From Flavobacteriales bacterium (GTDB lineage Bacteria; Bacteroidota; Bacteroidia; Flavobacteriales; Schleiferiaceae): a stretch of 59,260 nucleotides of DNA. The stretch lies in the NCBI GenBank assembly GCA_002737315.1, contig NSIH01000004.1, positions 1 through 59,260 on the forward strand, written 5' to 3'. A program made the position numbers and the translations under genes. Of the stretch, positions 16,681 to 23,618 are shown one piece after another (position 1 is the stretch's first letter; the number at the start of each line of letters is the position of its first letter). The notes under the pieces were generated by a model. That model saw only the letters and a program-made list of their open reading frames with translations, had not been told where the DNA came from and ran no database searches.

Positions 16681-18965
16681 TGTCCGCAACGCGCTGGGTA
16701 GACGTCGTCGTGCCCGTGCCGGTGCGCACGGCCTTCACCTACGCTTGGTCGCTGGACTGCGAACCGGAACCGGGGCTCCGCGTCTTTGTTCCCTTCGGGC
16801 GGAACCGAGTGCTGCTCGGGGTGGTGGTTACCGTGTGCGCCGACGCGCCAGAATACAGCGCCAAAGAAGTGCTGCGCTGCGTCGACGAGCACCCTAGCTT
16901 TCAGCGCCAGCAGCTCGCAATGTGGTACTGGATTTCAGAATACTACATGTGCAACCCAGGCGATGCGCTTAACGCGGCAATGCCAGGGTTCATGCAGGTC
17001 GAGCCCGACGACGAGTCTACCTACACCCTGCGTGACGAGGGGGTATGGTCGCTGCGTTTTGCGTCACCGCGCCACGATTCCGACGCCGTCAACCGCGCCT
17101 TCACGACGCTGTCGCGCGCCAAGCTTCAGGCCGAAGCCCTACTGCGCTACTTTCAGCTGGCCCTCGAGGCCGAGCCCGAAGACAACCGCCACCCCTGGGT
17201 TGCTGTGGCGGCTCTCACCGCCGAGGACTCTGACATCAAGCCGGCCCACCTTTCGGCCCTGGTCGAGCGCGGAATCCTCGAGCGCGAGCTGCGTCCCCTT
17301 GACCGCAGCATGGATCTCGGGGATTCCCTGCTACTGCCTGAGCTAAGCCCGTCGCAAGCGGCGGCGCTTCAGGAGCTCGAGGCCGAGAAGCATGAGGCGC
17401 TTCCGAAGGTGCTCTGGGGCGCCACCGGGTCGGGCAAGACCGAGGTCTACCTGCACCTCGCGGCCCACGCCCTCGAGGAGGGAAAGCACGTGCTGCTGAT
17501 GGTTCCTGAAATCGGACTGGTTCCTCAGCTGATGCAGCGCGCGGGCCGGGCCCTCGGGCCCGACCGGGTGGTGCCCTGGCACCACCAGCTCGCTGACGGC
17601 GAGCGGCGCGCCCTTTGGGAACACCTCTTGGATCCCGATTCCGCCCCGCGCATCGTCGTGGCTACGCGCTCGGGAATTATGCTGCCGTGGCACCGCCTAG
17701 GCCTCATCGTCGTCGACGAAGAACACGAAACCAGCTACAAGCAGCAGGAACCCGCTCCGCGCTACCACGCCCGCGACGTCGCCGTCTGGCTTGCGCAGCA
17801 GAAAAAAATTCCAATTGTGCTTGGCTCCGCCACCCCGTCGGTCGAAACCTGGCACAACGCCGCCCAAGGCAAGTACCTCAGGGTGGACCTCTCGGAACGC
17901 TACTCGGGCGTGGCTTACCCCGAAGTCCGCTCGGTAAGCACCCTAAAAGCGCAGGCCCTGAATCAGCAAATCGGACCCTTTACCCAAGAGGCCTTTGCCG
18001 CCCTACAGCAATGCCTGGCCGACAAGCGGCAGGCGCTTGTCTTTCAAAACCGCCGCGGATACGCACCGGTGCTCACCTGCACCAACTGCGGATGGATCGA
18101 ACCCTGCTCGGACTGCGACGTTTCGCTGACCTACCACAAAAACAACCGCAAACTCGTCTGCCACTACTGCGGACTTCACAAGGACCTGCCCGATACCTGC
18201 CCTCAGTGCCGCCAAACGGCCTGGGATTGGCGCGGCCTCGGAACCGAGCGCATCGAAGAAGAAGTGGAAGCGCTTTTTCCTGAAGCGCGCATCCTGCGCG
18301 TGGATTCCGACTCGACACGGAGCAAGCGCGCCATGACCGACTTTTTGCAGTGGATGGAATCCGGCGAAATAGACCTTGTCGTCGGAACCCAAATGGTGGG
18401 CAAAGGTCTAGACCTCGCCGGCTTGGCCCTGGCGATAGTAACCAACGCAGACCCTATGCTCAGCCGCCCCGACTTTAGGGCCCACGAACGGGCTTTTCAG
18501 CTTCTGCTTCAGGTTGCGGGGCGCACCGGCCGTCGCGACCGACGCGGACTCATGCTGGTTCAAACCGCTACCCCGGGCCATCCGGTCCTTCAGCGCGTGG
18601 CCGATCACGACCTGCCAGGAATGATGGAGCTTATTCTAAGCGACCGCAAGGAATACCATTATCCGCCCTTTGCGCGCATGGTCCGCATTGAACTGCGCCA
18701 CCGAAGAGAGTTTGTGGTTCGCGACGTGGCAAACTACCTCGCCCAGCAACTTCTTGGGGCACTGGGTGGCGGAATACTGGGGCCCGATGCACCGCCGGTC
18801 GCACGAGTTCAGGGCCTTTACCGCCAGCATTTATGGGTTAAACTGCCCGTTGGGGGCAGCGTAAAAGCAACCAAGCGCCGCCTGCTCAAAGAGATTGATG
18901 GCCTGACTTTCTACCCCCAAGGGCGAAGCGTTCGAGTGGTTGTAGACGTGGACCCGATTAACTAA
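16680..18965 (+). CDS. priA: Primosomal protein N', replication restart helicase
   Basis: PriA reloads the replisome at collapsed forks. At 761 residues it has the N-terminal 3'-DNA-binding domain (VDVVVPVPVRTAFTY), the Walker A box WGATGSGKTEVYL near residue 247, VVDEEHETSYKQ (Walker B, DEEH type) near 345, and the Zn-binding insert with Cys pairs (CTNCGWIEPCSDC, CHYCG, CPQCR). QMVGKGLDL and QVAGRTGRRDRRG motifs of helicase domain 2 follow. It starts on the last base of pfkA (TAATG) and is convergent with the thiolase gene, 16 bases apart. Confidence 0.97.
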   Translation: MSATRWVDVVVPVPVRTAFTYAWSLDCEPEPGLRVFVPFGRNRVLLGVVVTVCADAPEYSAKEVLRCVDEHPSFQRQQLAMWYWISEYYMCNPGDALNAAMPGFMQVEPDDESTYTLRDEGVWSLRFASPRHDSDAVNRAFTTLSRAKLQAEALLRYFQLALEAEPEDNRHPWVAVAALTAEDSDIKPAHLSALVERGILERELRPLDRSMDLGDSLLLPELSPSQAAALQELEAEKHEALPKVLWGATGSGKTEVYLHLAAHALEEGKHVLLMVPEIGLVPQLMQRAGRALGPDRVVPWHHQLADGERRALWEHLLDPDSAPRIVVATRSGIMLPWHRLGLIVVDEEHETSYKQQEPAPRYHARDVAVWLAQQKKIPIVLGSATPSVETWHNAAQGKYLRVDLSERYSGVAYPEVRSVSTLKAQALNQQIGPFTQEAFAALQQCLADKRQALVFQNRRGYAPVLTCTNCGWIEPCSDCDVSLTYHKNNRKLVCHYCGLHKDLPDTCPQCRQTAWDWRGLGTERIEEEVEALFPEARILRVDSDSTRSKRAMTDFLQWMESGEIDLVVGTQMVGKGLDLAGLALAIVTNADPMLSRPDFRAHERAFQLLLQVAGRTGRRDRRGLMLVQTATPGHPVLQRVADHDLPGMMELILSDRKEYHYPPFARMVRIELRHRREFVVRDVANYLAQQLLGALGGGILGPDAPPVARVQGLYRQHLWVKLPVGGSVKATKRRLLKEIDGLTFYPQGRSVRVVVDVDPIN

Positions 18966-18981
18966 AGGCCTTGACGGACTC

Positions 18982-20163
18982 CTAGCTAAGGCGCTCGAGC
19001 ACCATCGCCGAAGCACCACCGCCGCCATTGCAAATTCCGGCCGCGCCGTAGCGTGCTTGGCGGTCCTGCAGTACATGAATGAGCGTCACGAGAATGCGGG
19101 CACCTGAGGCTCCTAGCGGGTGACCCAGGGCCACCGCTCCGCCGTGCACGTTGGTTTGGGCGGCAGTGATTCCGAGTAGGTCGATGTTCACCAGGCCGAC
19201 GACGCTAAAGGCTTCATTGAGCTCAAAAAAGTCGATGTCGCTCACCGAAATTCCGGCGCGCTTTGCAGCCAAGGGCACTGCTTTGGCCGGAGCCGTCGTA
19301 AACCACTCGGGTTCGTGGGCTGCGTCGGCGGAACCTGCGATTCGAGCTAGGGGCTTGAGGCCCAGCTGGGCGGCCTTTTCTTCTGACATCAGGACCAGTG
19401 CGGCGGCCCCGTCGTTTAGCGTAGAGGCGTTGGCAGCAGTTACGGTTCCGTCCTTGGAGAAGGCCGGGCGCAGCGAAGCAACCTTGTCGCGCATGAGGTT
19501 GCTGTACTCTTCGTCGTGGGCGACCTGCACCACGTTGCCTTTGCGGTCCTTGACTTCGACAGGAACCACTTCCTGATCAAATTTACCGGTCGCCCAAGCC
19601 GCGGCACTGCGGTCGTAGGACTCGAGCGCAAACGCATCCTGCTGCTCGCGGCTGTAATTGTGCTCTTTGGCGCAGAGGTCGGCGCAGACGCCCATCACTT
19701 GCTGGTCGTAGACGTTCATCAGACCGTCCTTCGTCAAACCGTCCACCAGGGTCGTGTTGCCAAACTTGGTGCCGAGTCGGCTGCCGGGCAGGTAGTGCGG
19801 AACCTGAGACATATTCTCCATTCCGCCCGCGACAACCACGTCGGCGTGCCCGAGCGCAATGGCTTGAGCGCCCAATGCTACGGCCTTCATTCCTGAGGCA
19901 CAGACTTTGTTGACGGTGGTGCAGGGGACCGTGTTGGGCAATCCTGCGCCCAGTGCAGCCTGACGTGCCGGAGCTTGTCCGACGTTGGCCTGCAGCACGC
20001 ATCCCATCAAAACTTCGTCGACTTCTTTCGGGTCAAGTTTTATTCTATCAAGCGCTCCGCGTATCGCAACGGACCCTAATTCGGCGGTACTGATGCTGCT
20101 AAGGCTGCCCATAAAGCTCCCGATTGGGGTACGAACGGCCGATACGATAACTACGTTTTTCAT
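18982..20163 (-). CDS. Acetyl-CoA C-acyltransferase (thiolase)
   Basis: A 393-residue thiolase catalysing condensation of two acetyl-CoA or the reverse cleavage of 3-ketoacyl-CoA. All active-site elements are present: Cys88 in NKVCASGMKA, His in GGAVALGHPLGASGAR (about 348) and Cys in CNGGGGASAM (about 378). The sequence and length are typical of biosynthetic acetyl-CoA acetyltransferases (AtoB/PhaA type), though a beta-oxidation role cannot be excluded, because no neighbouring fad gene indicates the pathway. It is a single-gene unit with a TATCTTCG box upstream (complement 20181-20188, one mismatch). Confidence 0.92.
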   Translation of the reverse strand: MKNVVIVSAVRTPIGSFMGSLSSISTAELGSVAIRGALDRIKLDPKEVDEVLMGCVLQANVGQAPARQAALGAGLPNTVPCTTVNKVCASGMKAVALGAQAIALGHADVVVAGGMENMSQVPHYLPGSRLGTKFGNTTLVDGLTKDGLMNVYDQQVMGVCADLCAKEHNYSREQQDAFALESYDRSAAAWATGKFDQEVVPVEVKDRKGNVVQVAHDEEYSNLMRDKVASLRPAFSKDGTVTAANASTLNDGAAALVLMSEEKAAQLGLKPLARIAGSADAAHEPEWFTTAPAKAVPLAAKRAGISVSDIDFFELNEAFSVVGLVNIDLLGITAAQTNVHGGAVALGHPLGASGARILVTLIHVLQDRQARYGAAGICNGGGGASAMVLERLS

Positions 20164-20221
20164 TGTTTTGAGGTTGGGTCGCGAAGATACAGTCCGCTTA
20201 TGGTTAATCCCGGTCTAGGTG

Positions 20222-20229
20222 TATATTTG
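20222..20229 (+). promoter_or_regulatory. Promoter -7 box for tRNA-Ser
   Basis: TATATTTG, a perfect Bacteroidota -7 element, 42 bases before the mature tRNA-Ser 5' end. The remaining leader would be removed by RNase P, whose RNA is encoded at 29922. Confidence 0.55.
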
Positions 20230-20271
20230 CAGCCCTTCAGCCAGGGCTTAACCGCCCTTAACTTGAATCCC

Positions 20272-20361
20272 GGTGAGGTGGGTGAGAGGCTGAAACCAGT
20301 AGTTTGCTAAACTGCCGTACGGGTAACTGTACCGCGGGTTCGAATCCCGCCCTCACCGCCA
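20272..20361 (+). tRNA. tRNA-Ser (anticodon GCT)
   Basis: A class II tRNA of 90 bases with a long variable arm. Acceptor GGTGAGG (20272-20278) pairs with CCTCACC (20351-20357); the anticodon stem GTAGT/ACTGC encloses loop TTGCTAA with anticodon GCT, reading AGC and AGU. GTTCGAATC is the T loop region. The 3' CCA is encoded (20359-20361), unlike the other three tRNA genes in the window. A terminator follows. Confidence 0.95.
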
Positions 20362-20381
20362 GCGCTACCCAAGCGCACTGG

Positions 20382-20407
20382 AACCAGCCCCCGGGCTGGT
20401 TTTTTTT
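20382..20407 (+). terminator. Intrinsic terminator after tRNA-Ser
   Basis: AACCAGCCC pairs with GGGCTGGTT around a two-base loop and is followed by a run of T to 20407. It lies 20 bases beyond the tRNA 3' end. Confidence 0.85.
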
Positions 20408-20625
20408 ATGGGCGCAGCGAACCGAGTCAAACCTCGTGTTTAGAAGAGGAGTGCTGCGCCCAAAAAGACGTCGACGCGAAGCGCGTCGACACCGTGCGCT
20501 AGGGTTGCGGTGTGCGACCCACCCCCACGGGAGCGGCGAAAGCAATCCCGTTCCCACCCCCACGGGAACGCCGAAGGCAATCCCGTTCCCGCCCTCTCGG
20601 GAACGCCGAAGGCAATTCCTACCTT
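20408..20625. repeat. Intergenic hairpins followed by three 35-base direct repeats
   Basis: This spacer between tRNA-Ser and coaE has no plausible gene. It holds three successive inverted repeats: GGGCGCAGC/GCTGCGCCC (20410-20418 with 20453-20461), GTCGACGCG/CGCGTCGAC (20470-20478 with 20482-20490, 3-base loop) and ACACCG/CGGTGT (20489-20494 with 20508-20513). Then come three head-to-tail copies of a 35-base unit at 20521-20555, 20556-20590 and 20591-20625; the third decays at its end. Each unit has the core CGGGAACGCCGAAGGCAAT, and CGGGAACG can pair with CGTTCCCG at the next junction (20563-20570 with 20584-20591). The unit was not seen elsewhere in the window. Confidence 0.75.
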
Positions 20626-20650
20626 CGTAGCCTAATCCTCACTGAACCCC

Positions 20651-21250
20651 ATGCTCCACGTCGGCCTAACCGGATCCATTGGCAGCGGAAAATCCACCGC
20701 CGCCAAAGCCTTTGAAGAACTCGGAATCCCGGTCTACTACGCCGACGATGCGGCCAAACGCCTCATGACCGAATCCGCGCCGTTGCGCGATGCCATCGAG
20801 GCCGAATTCGGCCCTGGAATCTATCTGGGCGGCGTGCTGCAGCGCAAGGAACTCGCGGCGCGCGCCTTTGCCGACGAAGCATCTACCCAACGCATCAATG
20901 CCTTGGTTCACCCGGCCGTACACGATGACTTTGTAGCCTGGTTTGCGGCTCAAAAAGCCCCCTATGCGGTGCGCGAGGCCGCCATCCTCTTCGAATCCGG
21001 AACCTACCAAAACTGCGACGCCGTCGTGCTGGTGGAGGCTCCGCTCGACCAACGCGTTCAGCGCGTCATGGAACGATCCGCGCTCACTGATGCCGAAGTG
21101 CGCCAGCGCATCGCCCGGCAATGGCCCGACGCCCAAAAGCGCGCCCTGACCACATTGCGTGATTTTATTCTTGACAACAGTGGGAGCGAAGACGAACTGC
21201 GCAGTCAGGTGGAGGCCGTCGATGCGGAACTCCGCCGGCGCGGATCTTAG
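20651..21250 (+). CDS. coaE: Dephospho-CoA kinase
   Basis: Last step of coenzyme A synthesis, phosphorylating the ribose 3' hydroxyl of dephospho-CoA. It has 199 residues: P-loop LTGSIGSGKST (7-17), YYADDAAKRLM with the catalytic Asp, VREAAILFESG, and the lid RIARQWPDAQK. Normal family length. It stands alone, after the repeat-rich spacer; a TACCTTCG box (20620-20627, one mismatch) at the edge of the last repeat may be its promoter. Its stop codon overlaps that of the small reverse frame at 21247. Confidence 0.95.
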   Translation: MLHVGLTGSIGSGKSTAAKAFEELGIPVYYADDAAKRLMTESAPLRDAIEAEFGPGIYLGGVLQRKELAARAFADEASTQRINALVHPAVHDDFVAWFAAQKAPYAVREAAILFESGTYQNCDAVVLVEAPLDQRVQRVMERSALTDAEVRQRIARQWPDAQKRALTTLRDFILDNSGSEDELRSQVEAVDAELRRRGS

Positions 21251-21318
21251 GCGAGAATGGGTTGCGCCACTGCGGATCCCGTAGCGAACAGGAACAGCAC
21301 CAAACCGCAAAGCTTCAT
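21247..21318 (-). CDS. 23-residue signal-peptide-like reading frame
   Basis: A short frame reading MKLCGLVLFLFATGSAVAQP and ending ILA. It has a positive N-terminus, a hydrophobic core and a textbook signal peptidase site (AVA before Gln), then stops only five residues later. Its ATG overlaps the pnuC stop as ATGA (21315-21318), exactly like the other coupled genes in this genome, which argues that it is or recently was translated. It may be a remnant of a secreted protein gene truncated at its 3' end, or a genuine small membrane peptide. Its TAA overlaps the coaE stop on the other strand. Confidence 0.4.
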   Translation of the reverse strand: MKLCGLVLFLFATGSAVAQPILA

Positions 21319-22016
21319 GACGGAGTAGATTCCGTTTTCCGCACAAAGTGCCAGACGCGCCAGGCCATGACGGCGTTGACGAGGTAAAAGATGTACTTGG
21401 CAACAAAAGCTACGTTGCCAAACAAAATGTTTTGGTAGAGCTTTAAAACATTATAAACCAGCCAAAACACCCAGGTGTCGGCGTACATGCGGGGCATATT
21501 GAGGGTTCCGCTAAACGTAATACCCGTGATCAAGGCCGTCACCCAGAATTTGGAGACGTCTTCGCTCGCAATCGGATGGGTTAAAAATCCGGTGAACCCA
21601 ATGTAGTTCAAACCAAAGGCGAGGGCAAAGGCCCCTGCGGCCACCCAGAAATAGTAGCGGTCTAGGGTGCGCGGAATCCGGTCCCCGCGACGGCTCCATA
21701 CCAAAAAGCTCAGGGCGTTGCCGATCATCGAGACCGGGTAGGTCAAAAACGCGGCTTTATTGCCCAAAAAGTAGTCGACAATCGCAGAATTGACGCTGGT
21801 TACCACGCCCACGGCGTTGCCCCAGTTCTTGCGCTTGGTGGCCCATCGCGTGCCCATCATGCTCACTGCGGCCCCGACGGTGCTCAAGATTCCGATGGGG
21901 AGCCCCGCGACCACCGTTTTGTGAAAGCCCAAGGCCACGGACGCCGCAACCACCGTGACGACTCCGAGGACGTCCATCCACTTGCTTTCGGTGATTTTTT
22001 GCAGTTTCAGCGACAT
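21315..22016 (-). CDS. PnuC-like nicotinamide riboside (or other vitamin) transporter
   Basis: A 233-residue polytopic membrane protein with about seven hydrophobic segments that fits the PnuC family of passive vitamin transporters. Diagnostic parts are KNWGNAVGVVTSVNSAIVDY in the middle and the C-terminal block MYADTWVFWLVYNVLKLYQN with a following NAVMAWRVWH. Nicotinamide riboside is the usual cargo, but thiamine and riboflavin relatives exist, and no riboswitch is nearby to tell. I chose the ATG at 22016, one base after the dapB stop; the longer open frame is a shadow of dapB. Operon: DUF5683-dapB-pnuC. Confidence 0.78.
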   Translation of the reverse strand: MSLKLQKITESKWMDVLGVVTVVAASVALGFHKTVVAGLPIGILSTVGAAVSMMGTRWATKRKNWGNAVGVVTSVNSAIVDYFLGNKAAFLTYPVSMIGNALSFLVWSRRGDRIPRTLDRYYFWVAAGAFALAFGLNYIGFTGFLTHPIASEDVSKFWVTALITGITFSGTLNMPRMYADTWVFWLVYNVLKLYQNILFGNVAFVAKYIFYLVNAVMAWRVWHFVRKTESTPS

Positions 22017-22017
22017 G

Positions 22018-22728
22018 CTATGCGAACAGCAATTTGGAGAAATGGTGCGCACCCGGACCGAGTTCGTGAATTCGTTCCGCTGCGAGGACGGCGCCGAGTG
22101 CGAATCCGCGGCGGTTGTGGGCGGTGTGCACGAGCTCAATTCGGTCGATGTCGGACTCGTAGCGCACAGTATGGGTTCCAGGAACGGGGTCTTCGCGGCG
22201 GGCATAAACCGGCAGTGCGCCAGGCTCTTGGCCGTCAAGCGACCAACCGTGCAGCGCGGTGAAGTGGGGGAGGAGGCCTTCAGCAAAACTGATGGCCGTG
22301 CCGCTGGGCGCGTCTTTTTTGGCGCTGTGGTGCACCTCTTCGATGCTCGGGATGTAGTCGGTTCCGTAGGGAGCCATCAGTCTCGCCAATTCCTCATTGG
22401 CTTTAAAGGCCAGTTGCACTCCAAGGCTGAAGTTGGACGCGTAGACCAAGCGATTCGAGGCCTTTGCAAACGATTCATCAACGGCGGGAAGTTCTTCGAA
22501 CCATCCAGTCGTTCCGCAGACCACTGGGATTTTTACCGCAGCGAGCCGCAGAAGGTTACCCGCTGCCGCGTCGGGTTGGGTGAATTCAATGACCACGCCG
22601 GCTCCGTGGAGGTCCCATTGGTCGGAACTACGGATCCGCGCCACCACCCGGTGTCCGCGCGCTGTGGCCTCAGCCTCGATGGCTTGCCCCATTTTTCCGT
22701 AGCCTAAAAGAGCGATGTTCAGTGCCAT
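22018..22728 (-). CDS. dapB: 4-hydroxy-tetrahydrodipicolinate reductase
   Basis: NAD(P)H-dependent reductase of lysine and diaminopimelate synthesis, supplying DapD (4828-5655) with its substrate. It has 236 residues: Rossmann start NIALLGYGKMGQAIE (4-18), VVIEFTQPDA, VCGTTGW, the catalytic region IEEVHHSAKKDAPSGTA with the HHxxKxDxPSGTA signature, and a C-terminal hotdog-like domain. Its start overlaps the DUF5683 gene by 10 bases. Confidence 0.95.
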   Translation of the reverse strand: MALNIALLGYGKMGQAIEAEATARGHRVVARIRSSDQWDLHGAGVVIEFTQPDAAAGNLLRLAAVKIPVVCGTTGWFEELPAVDESFAKASNRLVYASNFSLGVQLAFKANEELARLMAPYGTDYIPSIEEVHHSAKKDAPSGTAISFAEGLLPHFTALHGWSLDGQEPGALPVYARREDPVPGTHTVRYESDIDRIELVHTAHNRRGFALGAVLAAERIHELGPGAHHFSKLLFA

Positions 22729-23240
22729 GCCAGCGTCAATTGAGCTCCAAAGGTAGTTTGCGGTCCAAATGCGGGGCGGAATCGGGCGCTCAAGTTCGGC
22801 GACACGTCAAAATCTACGAGGTGCCCGGCGGCGTAGGCGTCCAATACCTGAAAGAGGTAGGCTGCTCCGACACCGAGCACCGCGTAATCCCGACGGCGCC
22901 GGTAGTCGTTCTGAAGCGAAAAAAGCTGGTTAGTAGAGAATTGTCCGTCAAACTCATCGAGCGTCAAAGGGTCGTTGTCAAGCCGGAGGTCAATGGCTCT
23001 GCTCAGCCGATTGAAGCTCTGCTGGTTGAGGTAGAGGTAGTAGCTGCTCCCGGCCATAATTCCCAGTGCAATTGGTGCCTTCCAAATCTGCTTGTTGAGT
23101 ATTTGCCCGGCGCCTGGAATCAGTGCGCTTGCGATCGCAGATTTTTCGGGCTGCCCCCAAACGCGTGGCGTTCGGGCGGAATCGGATTGGGCCATTAGAA
23201 TTGGTCCAGCAAGGATTAGGAGTATGAAGGTGACGCGCAC
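22719..23240 (-). CDS. DUF5683 domain-containing membrane protein
   Basis: A 173-residue protein with an N-terminal signal or anchor (MRVTFILLILAGPILMAQ) and the DUF5683 pattern SAIASALIPGAGQILNKQIW, followed by IALGIMAGSSYYLYL and a second hydrophobic stretch GVGAAYLFQVLDAYAAGHL. The final 30 residues look like outer-membrane-type strands ending in the aromatic LAWH. The start codon is GTG. A perfect TACTTTTG box on the complement (23248-23255) puts the transcript start about 2 bases before it. DUF5683 next to dapB is a recurrent Flavobacteria arrangement; function unknown. Confidence 0.85.
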   Translation of the reverse strand: MRVTFILLILAGPILMAQSDSARTPRVWGQPEKSAIASALIPGAGQILNKQIWKAPIALGIMAGSSYYLYLNQQSFNRLSRAIDLRLDNDPLTLDEFDGQFSTNQLFSLQNDYRRRRDYAVLGVGAAYLFQVLDAYAAGHLVDFDVSPNLSARFRPAFGPQTTFGAQLTLAWH

Positions 23241-23247
23241 AGCGGGT

Positions 23248-23284
23248 CAAAAGTAGGCGAGCGGTCTGATAAGAACTACTTTTG
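23248..23284. promoter_or_regulatory. Divergent promoters: DUF5683-dapB operon and tRNA-Arg
   Basis: Two identical perfect boxes TACTTTTG face outward: 23248-23255 on the complement for DUF5683 and 23277-23284 on the plus strand for tRNA-Arg. The tRNA begins 15 bases after its box. Confidence 0.6.
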
Positions 23285-23299
23285 CCCGCTCAATCAACA

Positions 23300-23373
23300 G
23301 GTCCCGTAGCTCAGCTGGATAGAGCATTTCACTTCTAATGAAACGGTCGCGCGTTCGAATCGCGCCGGGATCA
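23300..23373 (+). tRNA. tRNA-Arg (anticodon TCT)
   Basis: A 74-base tRNA. Acceptor GGTCCCG (23300-23306) pairs with CGGGATC (23366-23372); D arm GCTC/GAGC; anticodon stem TTTCA/TGAAA with loop CTTCTAA and anticodon TCT, reading AGA. Discriminator A at 23373; CCA is not encoded. Confidence 0.95.
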
Positions 23374-23405
23374 CAAAAAAAGGCGCCTCAGAAGGCGCCT
23401 TTTTA
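23374..23405. terminator. Bidirectional terminator shared by tRNA-Arg and tRNA-Pro
   Basis: A perfect AGGCGCCT/AGGCGCCT hairpin (23381-23388 with 23393-23400, 4-base loop) is flanked by A7 on the left and T5 on the right. It therefore works as an intrinsic terminator in both directions, directly after the 3' ends of two convergent tRNA genes. Confidence 0.9.
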
Positions 23406-23407
23406 AG

Positions 23408-23480
<73 letters not shown>

Positions 23481-23487
23481 AGGGCTG

Positions 23488-23495
23488 CAAATGTA
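23488..23495 (-). promoter_or_regulatory. Promoter -7 box for tRNA-Pro(TGG)
   Basis: TACATTTG on the complement, a perfect TAnnTTTG, ending 7 bases before the mature tRNA 5' end, so the primary transcript should carry almost no leader. The rest of the gap to the next gene (to 23618) is AT-rich, with nothing further recognised except a TAGATTTG box at 23614-23621. Confidence 0.6.
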
Positions 23496-23618
23496 CTCTT
23501 AAAAGCTATTTAACCGAGCCTTTTAATCGGCTATTGCCCATGATTGGCCTCTTGATAGGTAAAAAATCTAAAAGAATTTCTTAAGTAATTAAATTATTCA
23601 ATACGATTTGGGTTAGAT

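Noticed and set aside
20521-20625. CRISPR array
   Set aside because: The three 35-base units are head to tail with no unique spacers between them, and no cas gene is in the window.
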